In this document: piece after piece, positions 5,764 to 10,803 of the stretch | Numbering within the stretch: position 1 is the first letter of the stretch | Layout of the letters: each line of letters starts with the position of its first letter | Assembly: GCA_021443065.1 (NCBI GenBank) | Contig: JABUUR010000113.1 | Location: 1-10,803 of the forward strand | From: Fibrobacter sp. | GTDB lineage: Bacteria > Fibrobacterota > Fibrobacteria > Fibrobacterales > Fibrobacteraceae | Direction: 5' to 3' | DNA: 10,803 nt | Position numbers and translations under genes: made by a program | The notes under the pieces: model-generated | Seen by the model: the letters and a program-made list of their open reading frames with translations, nothing else | Told to the model about the DNA's origin: nothing | Databases searched by the model: none

Positions 5764-8685
5764 ATGAATATTCTCATTTATTTCCTGTTCGCGTTATCAG
5801 GATTTGCAGGGCTCATCTACGAAGGATCCTGGGCCCGCTATCTTAAACTTTTCCTTGGGCATTCCAGTTATGGTCAGGTGCTAACCCTTTGCATTTACAT
5901 GGGAGGCCTTGCCATCGGCAGCTTTGTGGCCGGCAAGCTGGTGACTAAAACGAAACGCCCGCTGTTAGGGTACGGGCTGGTGGAACTTGCCATCGGCATC
6001 GGGGGCGTCATCTATCACCCTCTGTACAACTTGCTGACAGGTTTTTTCTTCGACTCTTCGCTCACGGCAGGGCTTTCCAGCCGTGGGGCCGAAATTGCAA
6101 AGGTCATTCTTGCAACAGGGAGCACCCTCCCCATCGCCATTGCGGTAGGCATGACGTTTCCATTTATTGCCGCAGGCCTTATGCGAAAGAGCGGTGCGGA
6201 AGTGTCACTCCCCATGCTCTACTTTACCAACAGTCTGGGATCTGCCATAGGCATTCTTGCCACAAGCTATCTGCTGATTCCAAACATCGGTAACCACGCT
6301 ACCTTGATTGTGGCAGCCTCCATCAATTTCTTGCTGGCGACGGTATTTTGCTTTATCGGGATGACCACCTCTCCCATCTATCAAGAAGACGAAACAGCCA
6401 AAGTCGAAGAAAAGAACGAAGACTATGCGGCAGAACACAACCTGCCCATGCCCCGCAAGAACGCATGGCTCTGGATTGCAGCCATTACCGGTCTTACTTC
6501 ATTTGTATATGAAATCGTCTGGACGCGCTTGCTTTCCTTGCTGATGGGGTCTTCCAGTCACAGCTTTGACCAGATGCTTTCGGCCTTTATCCTGGGCCTT
6601 GCCATTGGCAGCGCCGTCAGCGGCAAACTTTTAAAGAAAGATAGCCTGGTGGTGCTTTCCTTGGCGCAGATCTTTATGGCGTTTTTCGCCCTGTGCACCT
6701 TGTATTTCCACGAGCCTTTCTGGGCCATGATGAACGAGGCCAACCAGATTTTCAATCCTACCGCCGATGGCTATGTTTGCTGGAGCCTATTTAAGTACAT
6801 TCTGTCCTTGCTTTGGATGGTGCCTACCAGTTTCTTTGCGGGAATGACCCTACCTCTTATCACCTTGATTCTGACCCGCGCTTTCAAGAGCGAAGCACCT
6901 ATCGGAAAAGTTTACGGCTGGAATACCCTAGGTTCCATTTTGGGGTCTGCAGGCGGAGGCCTTTTGCTGCTGCCCCTTCTCCAACTAAAGGGAGCACTAG
7001 TCTTGGCCGCCCTTCTGGACTTTGCCATCGGATTTGCCTTGCTGGTAATGTACCGAAAAAAATGGCGGCAGAACGTCATGTTCTATGTGGTAGCCGCAGC
7101 CATGGTACTGCCCGCATTTTTCGTCAGTTTCGATCCCCATTTGGTAACATCCGGCGTATTCCGCTCCTACAAAAACCTCCACCCCGACGAAAAGATTCGC
7201 GTTATCGACGGAAAGACTGCAACCATCAGTTTCCACGAGTCTCCTGTACATTATTACGTAAAGACAAACGGCAAGGCAGACGCCAGCCTGAGCAAAGACC
7301 GCACCCAGCCCATTTCCAGTGACGAATTGACGCAGGCTGCAACAGCCTTTATGCCCATGGCAGTAAAGACGGAGCCTTATGATGCAGCCATGGTTGGCTT
7401 TGGGAGCGGCATGGGAGCCCACTATCTTTTGGCAGATCCTTTGCTCAAGGATTTTGACTGCGTGGAAATCGAAGAGGCCATGATGGACCTGGCCAAGGGA
7501 TTCTACCCTTGGAACAGTCGCGGGTACGACGACCCCCGCATCCACATTTTCATTGACGACGCCACCACGTTTTTCCACACCAACCGTCGTCAGTACGACA
7601 TGATCATCAGCGTGCCCTCCAACCCATGGGTTAGCGGGGTGGCAGGTCTCTTCGCCCACGAATTCTACGCGAAAATGAAACGCTACATGAAACCCGGCGG
7701 ACTTTGGGTACAATGGATCCAGACCTACGAATTCAACGACCTGATGTTCTTGAACATTCTTAAGGCCCTGGATATGAATTTCCCCTATATCAGTTTGTAC
7801 AAGTCCACCGACGAACCCGACATCATCATGATTGCAAGTGACCAGCCGGTGCATCAAAAGGGCATAGGGCGCTTCAGCACAGATTCGACGCTGATCAAGG
7901 AATTCGAACGCATCCATCGGGATCCCGAGTTCTTTGGCGAGCGCAATTTCCTGTTTACCAACAAGATGGTTGCCTCGCTTCTTGAAGGCGTAGAACCCAA
8001 CAGCATCTTTGTGCCTATGGTGGACAACCGCGCCGAAGAAGCCCGCTTCGTCCATTCCGAGGCACACATCGTCCAGATGTTCGACTCCTGCGAAGTCTGC
8101 TGGCAAGAGTATTTAAGCCCCGAGGAATATGCGCTGCGCCGCCCCGCCCGCGTTAAGGCAATGGCGGAAAATGGCGAAGACACCTACAAGAAGCGAGCCC
8201 TGCAGGCTTACACCGCGGAACTTCTTTCCAAGGGAGAGGCGGACTCCTCCATGGAATCTTCTGCGGAATTCCAAAAATACCGCGAAGAATATGTGGAATG
8301 GATTAGAGGCATTCCTATGGAATCACGAGATTCCAACGAAGTCTACATGAAGGTTCGTGAAGCGGTATCAACCAAGGCAGTCCCCCAGAGTTTCGCAGAC
8401 GAATTTGCCATTATGGAGGCGGCACGCTCCAAGGACTACATTGCGGCGGCGCTAGCCGTTGCTGACTTCTACGACAATTACGAGATGGGCGAAATGGATC
8501 AGCTGTTCTTGCGCAACTGCGTGCTCATCGCCCTCATGGCAGGCGAGCCGGATTTGGCAGACGTAATCTACAAGAACGCCATCCAGAAAAATGACGAATT
8601 CTTCGCCGTGGAAAAACGCCTGGTGGAGCGTGAAATTCAAAAACTCCGTAAAAAGTTGAATGCGGCAAGCATCAAAAAAACGTAA
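5764..8685 (+). CDS. Fused membrane transporter-like / spermidine-synthase-like protein
   Basis: A 973-residue protein. The N-terminal 450 residues are polytopic and made of two related modules: SGFAGLIYEGSWARYLKLFLG (12-32) and TGLTSFVYEIVWTRLLSLLMG (242-262), each followed by (M/L)GLAIGS...GKL. A charged loop (about 205-230) separates them. Residues about 470-700 form a spermidine-synthase-type Rossmann domain: GFGSGMG (545-551), the acidic ribose-binding motif VEIEE (567-571), DDPR and DDA (589-592, 598-600), YDMIISVPSNPW (611-622) and LKPGG-like MKPGG (642-646). Relatives I recall usually read SEPSNPW; here the acidic residue is Val617. Residues 750-973 are soluble and helical, without a recognised domain. 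Members of this family are often annotated as spermidine synthases, but polyamine synthesis is unproven; a membrane-linked aminopropyl- or methyl-transferase is possible. The gene ends one base before the left arm of the terminator at 8686. Confidence 0.85.
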   Translation: MNILIYFLFALSGFAGLIYEGSWARYLKLFLGHSSYGQVLTLCIYMGGLAIGSFVAGKLVTKTKRPLLGYGLVELAIGIGGVIYHPLYNLLTGFFFDSSLTAGLSSRGAEIAKVILATGSTLPIAIAVGMTFPFIAAGLMRKSGAEVSLPMLYFTNSLGSAIGILATSYLLIPNIGNHATLIVAASINFLLATVFCFIGMTTSPIYQEDETAKVEEKNEDYAAEHNLPMPRKNAWLWIAAITGLTSFVYEIVWTRLLSLLMGSSSHSFDQMLSAFILGLAIGSAVSGKLLKKDSLVVLSLAQIFMAFFALCTLYFHEPFWAMMNEANQIFNPTADGYVCWSLFKYILSLLWMVPTSFFAGMTLPLITLILTRAFKSEAPIGKVYGWNTLGSILGSAGGGLLLLPLLQLKGALVLAALLDFAIGFALLVMYRKKWRQNVMFYVVAAAMVLPAFFVSFDPHLVTSGVFRSYKNLHPDEKIRVIDGKTATISFHESPVHYYVKTNGKADASLSKDRTQPISSDELTQAATAFMPMAVKTEPYDAAMVGFGSGMGAHYLLADPLLKDFDCVEIEEAMMDLAKGFYPWNSRGYDDPRIHIFIDDATTFFHTNRRQYDMIISVPSNPWVSGVAGLFAHEFYAKMKRYMKPGGLWVQWIQTYEFNDLMFLNILKALDMNFPYISLYKSTDEPDIIMIASDQPVHQKGIGRFSTDSTLIKEFERIHRDPEFFGERNFLFTNKMVASLLEGVEPNSIFVPMVDNRAEEARFVHSEAHIVQMFDSCEVCWQEYLSPEEYALRRPARVKAMAENGEDTYKKRALQAYTAELLSKGEADSSMESSAEFQKYREEYVEWIRGIPMESRDSNEVYMKVREAVSTKAVPQSFADEFAIMEAARSKDYIAAALAVADFYDNYEMGEMDQLFLRNCVLIALMAGEPDLADVIYKNAIQKNDEFFAVEKRLVEREIQKLRKKLNAASIKKT

Positions 8686-8715
8686 AAAAAGACCTCCGCT
8701 TTGCGGAGGCTTTTC
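8686..8715. terminator. Bidirectional intrinsic terminator
   Basis: CCTCCGC (8693-8699) pairs with GCGGAGG (8703-8709) around a TTT loop. CTTTTCTATTT follows on the right and AAAAAAA precedes on the left, giving a U-run on both strands. It ends the 973-residue gene on the plus strand and the convergent outer-membrane gene (stop at 8730-8732) on the minus strand. Confidence 0.9.
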
Positions 8716-8729
8716 TATTTCTTTTGCTT

Positions 8730-9569
8730 TTAGAACAGGAAACTTAAACCGAGAGTTGTCTGGAACGTAAGCAACGTGGAGTTTTTAAAGGCGGAGGCTT
8801 CCACAAGGGTTTTGTTAAGCAAACTGGTAAAGCACTGGGATGTACGCAGGTTAATGTAGGTATTTCGGCTAACCATGTATCCTAGGTCGAGGGCCGCGCC
8901 AACTTCCATTCCGGAGGTCATCACAGGATCGGGATTAGGATGCTTTCCGCCGCTGGAAATGAAAGAAGACCTTCCGTTCAGCTTAAGTCCCAAGTTCAGA
9001 CCAAGGCCCACGTAAAAATTCTGGTTTTCAAACTCGTAACGGACGATAATGGGGATTTCAAAAATAAAGATATTGATGGTGGCTTCGTTGGTGTAAAGCC
9101 CGTCGGCCATTTCCATTTCGTAGGTGTAGCGACGGTAGTTGAAGGTAAGTTCCGGAACAAGGCTCACGTTCTTGATACCCAGATTCATCTTGAGCATAAG
9201 GCCGATACCGCCCTGGAAACCGACTCTCCATCCATCGGAATTTTCGCCAAAGAAGGTGTTTATACCACCCTGACCGCGAAAGCCCAACAACACAGGCCGC
9301 GCAAAACCCTCGGCACGCTGACGTTCAATATCTGTTTTCTTGGTTATCTGGGACTTGTACCTGGCGTACGCGCTGGCGTATTCTTCGTCGTCTGCAAATT
9401 CCGAGTCCGACGAACCATCGTAGGTGCCTACAGTGCTGTCTGCAGTTGCTTCTGTGCTTTCGGGAGTGGAAACCCATTCATCATTGTTGTCAAACGTTTC
9501 TTGAGCAAGAACGGGCGTAGACAAAGCCACAGCCATAGAAGCGATTAGCGAAAATTTTTTGAAATTCAT
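8730..9569 (-). CDS. Outer-membrane beta-barrel protein (paralogue 1)
   Basis: A 279-residue exported protein. The signal peptide is residues 1-22 with likely cleavage after VLA (Ala22). An acidic, Ser/Thr-rich linker (about 23-65) leads to a charged helical stretch (66-90) and then a compact barrel domain of about 185 residues with alternating polar/hydrophobic strands, such as NVSLVPELTFNYRRYTYEME and NFYVGLGLNLGLKLNG. It ends in Phe, the usual beta-barrel insertion signal. Strand content suggests eight or so strands, as in the porin-like OMP_b-brl families; exact family is not certain. It is a clear paralogue of the next upstream gene (shared DGW, IPxxxxY, YVxLGxNLGLK, LDLGYMV and TTLGLS motifs). 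Transcription probably starts at its own leaderless promoter, 96 bases after the paralogue's stop. No pathway can be assigned. Confidence 0.8.
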   Translation of the reverse strand: MNFKKFSLIASMAVALSTPVLAQETFDNNDEWVSTPESTEATADSTVGTYDGSSDSEFADDEEYASAYARYKSQITKKTDIERQRAEGFARPVLLGFRGQGGINTFFGENSDGWRVGFQGGIGLMLKMNLGIKNVSLVPELTFNYRRYTYEMEMADGLYTNEATINIFIFEIPIIVRYEFENQNFYVGLGLNLGLKLNGRSSFISSGGKHPNPDPVMTSGMEVGAALDLGYMVSRNTYINLRTSQCFTSLLNKTLVEASAFKNSTLLTFQTTLGLSFLF

Positions 9570-9575
9570 GATTTA

Positions 9576-9603
9576 ATTATAATAATCCAAAACAGGGTGA
9601 CCC
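9576..9603 (-). promoter_or_regulatory. Predicted leaderless promoter of outer-membrane paralogue 1
   Basis: On the minus strand a perfect TATAAT (9581 down to 9576) is followed by exactly six bases and then the ATG at 9569, so transcription should start at or next to the start codon. There is no Shine-Dalgarno sequence. The -35 position has no consensus and is instead occupied by the palindrome GGGTGACCC (plus-strand 9595-9603), which could be an activator or repressor site. Confidence 0.55.
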
Positions 9604-9665
9604 GACCCTAAAAATAAATTCTCCGTGTAAAAAGAGTGTTGAAATTTTTTTTTACTTAAAGCGGG

Positions 9666-10622
9666 CTAGATGTAGAGGGAAAGCCCCAAGGTCGTTCTCA
9701 AGGTGTACAACTTGGAACCCATGATCGTTGATTCAAAGATGCTGTTGCCATCAAGAAGATTGTTGAAATTTTGAATAAAGCGGAGGTCTACCGCCAGCCA
9801 GGAGGTGACCATGTAACCCAGGTCCACAACGGCACCGACATCCACACCAACGGTCGGCAGGGTGTTGCTATGCTTGTCCTTATTTACCTTGTCGTCGTTA
9901 TCGACAATGGTCGCACGGAAAGTTGATTCACCCGCCATCTTCAGTCCAAGATTTACGCCTAGATTCACGTATAGCCCGTCATCATCGATAAAGTACTGGA
10001 GCATAACGGGAATTTTGAACTGCATCTGCATAAGGTCTGCTTCGTTGTGACCGTAACTGACATCCTTTTCGTAACTGAATTGACGGTAAGAAAATGAAAA
10101 TTCCATCTGGAGACCGAGGGTCCTCCTGTAAATAGGAAGGCGCCCTACAAGGCCAGCGCCAGCCTCGTAACCCAGCCCCCAGCCATCAGCCTTTTTGCCA
10201 AAGATAAAACTCACGCCCCCTTCGGCGCGGACACCGAACTGAAGCAATTTGGTAAAGCCTTCCTTACGGGCGGCGTATTCGGACGCACTTTCGCTGACAT
10301 AGTAATCCCGAGCATCGTCTTCATCTTCATCGTCCGCGTACTCGGTCATGGAACTTTTAGTTCCGTTTTTTTCAGTGGAATCTACCGCAGCAGAATCGCC
10401 GGACGGTGCAGTTACCTCCGCAACCTCGGTAGATTGTTCTCCGAAATTTTCGTTAGACTGTGCGGGAATATTCTCCTGGGCAGGAAACACAACGCCACAA
10501 CCGTCACCAACGCAACTGTCGTCGTTTTCTTCGCCGGAACCTTCAAAAACCCCTTGAGCATTGACGTTCAAGGTTAAAGCAAACAGAAAAACAGAAATAA
10601 AGGACAATTTTGCGAAGTTCAT
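9666..10622 (-). CDS. Outer-membrane beta-barrel protein (paralogue 2)
   Basis: A 318-residue exported protein. The signal peptide is residues 1-22 with likely cleavage after NVNA (Ala22), the same position as in paralogue 1. The mature N-terminus is a long acidic, Ser/Glu/Asp-rich linker (about 24-108) with two cysteines, C37 and C42, that may form a small disulfide loop. An EYAARKEGF segment (115-123) then leads to a barrel domain aligned over its whole length with that of paralogue 1, including ADGWGLGYEAGAGL, IPVMLQYF, LYVNLGVNLGLKMAG and VVDLGYMVTSWLAVDLRFIQ. It ends LSLYI rather than in Phe. The pair arose by tandem duplication followed by divergence of linker and loops (DNDDKVNKDKHSN loop here). 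Own leaderless promoter; no clear terminator after the stop. Function unknown beyond outer-membrane location. Confidence 0.8.
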   Translation of the reverse strand: MNFAKLSFISVFLFALTLNVNAQGVFEGSGEENDDSCVGDGCGVVFPAQENIPAQSNENFGEQSTEVAEVTAPSGDSAAVDSTEKNGTKSSMTEYADDEDEDDARDYYVSESASEYAARKEGFTKLLQFGVRAEGGVSFIFGKKADGWGLGYEAGAGLVGRLPIYRRTLGLQMEFSFSYRQFSYEKDVSYGHNEADLMQMQFKIPVMLQYFIDDDGLYVNLGVNLGLKMAGESTFRATIVDNDDKVNKDKHSNTLPTVGVDVGAVVDLGYMVTSWLAVDLRFIQNFNNLLDGNSIFESTIMGSKLYTLRTTLGLSLYI

Positions 10623-10628
10623 ACTAGA

Positions 10629-10634
10629 ATTATA
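10629..10634 (-). promoter_or_regulatory. Predicted leaderless promoter of outer-membrane paralogue 2
   Basis: A perfect TATAAT on the minus strand (10634 down to 10629) is followed by exactly six bases (TCTAGT) and the ATG at 10622, identical in spacing to the promoter of paralogue 1. No Shine-Dalgarno sequence is present. TTGTTC about 19 bases further upstream is a weak -35 candidate. Confidence 0.55.
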
Positions 10635-10778
10635 ACAAAACCAAAGGAAAATGGAACAATAAAATAAGAAATGACAATCCGTTTTTAGAGCATACCGGCC
10701 ACAGACCAGTAATAGAAAAGGACTCCCGAGAGAAATTCCCTTTTTTTTCTAAATTTCACCCCGAAAAACATAAATCAG

Positions 10779-10803
10779 GGCGTTTGCGCCGGAGTATAAA
10801 ATG
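10779..10803 (+). promoter_or_regulatory. Ribosome binding site and probable start codon of a gene leaving the window
   Basis: GGAG (10791-10794) lies six bases before ATG (10801-10803) at the window's last base, a good start context for a plus-strand gene divergent from the outer-membrane pair. A small hairpin GGCG-TTTG-CGCC (10779-10790) immediately precedes the GGAG. TATAAA (10795-10800) abuts the ATG and is more likely chance than a promoter. The gene itself is outside the window. Confidence 0.4.

Noticed and set aside
6997..8106. Minus-strand open frame of 369 codons inside the spermidine-synthase-like gene
   Set aside because: It is antisense to the conserved methyltransferase-fold domain and has no ribosome binding site or recognisable domain.
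8940..9548. Plus-strand open frame of 202 codons opposite outer-membrane paralogue 1
   Set aside because: The minus strand has a signal peptide, barrel pattern and paralogue; the plus-strand product resembles nothing and lacks translation signals.
10691..10750. Possible terminator before the run of eight or more T's near 10740
   Set aside because: The sequence before the T-run does not form a convincing stem, and no plus-strand gene ends here.

Overview
The window looks like chromosomal DNA from a Gram-negative bacterium. It encodes two outer-membrane beta-barrel-type proteins with signal peptides, a periplasmic Spy/CpxP-like protein and an ECF sigma factor. GC content is moderate, gene packing is ordinary, and no insertion sequences, phage genes, CRISPR repeats or RNA genes are visible. 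The protein style (acidic Ser/Asp/Glu-rich linkers in front of a small barrel, DUF1538 with paired PII-like proteins, a large membrane-spermidine-synthase fusion) makes me favour the Fibrobacter lineage or another FCB-group bacterium. That placement is inference from style, not from a search.

Layout, left to right. (1) 1-1058, minus: glucose-6-phosphate isomerase, cut by the left edge so that its C-terminal third is missing. (2) 1059-1656: a long intergenic stretch with two palindromes, a promoter, a 42-codon membrane-peptide gene with a very strong ribosome binding site, and a bidirectional terminator. (3) 1679-3203, minus: a three-gene operon of ECF sigma factor, single-span probable anti-sigma factor and periplasmic Spy/CpxP-like protein. 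Genes overlap by 8 bases or are separated by 3, so this is probably an envelope-stress or metal-sensing switch. (4) 3347-5720, plus: a tight operon of a DUF1538 membrane protein followed by two different PII-like proteins, which suggests a transporter or channel gated by PII-type sensors. (5) 5764-8685, plus: a 973-residue protein with two repeated membrane modules, a spermidine-synthase-like methyltransferase-fold domain and a helical tail. It ends at a second bidirectional terminator. (6) 8730-10622, minus: two paralogous outer-membrane barrel proteins in tandem. (7) The last three bases are probably the start codon of a further plus-strand gene.

The most interesting points are the DUF1538-PII-PII operon and the promoter layout. 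Four genes that begin transcription units (3347, 5764, 9569 minus, 10622 minus) have a -10-like box only 6-9 bases before the ATG and no Shine-Dalgarno sequence, which predicts leaderless mRNAs. Most of the operon-internal genes, pgi, the sigma gene and the small gene have Shine-Dalgarno sequences. The two outer-membrane paralogues share exactly TATAAT-N6-ATG.
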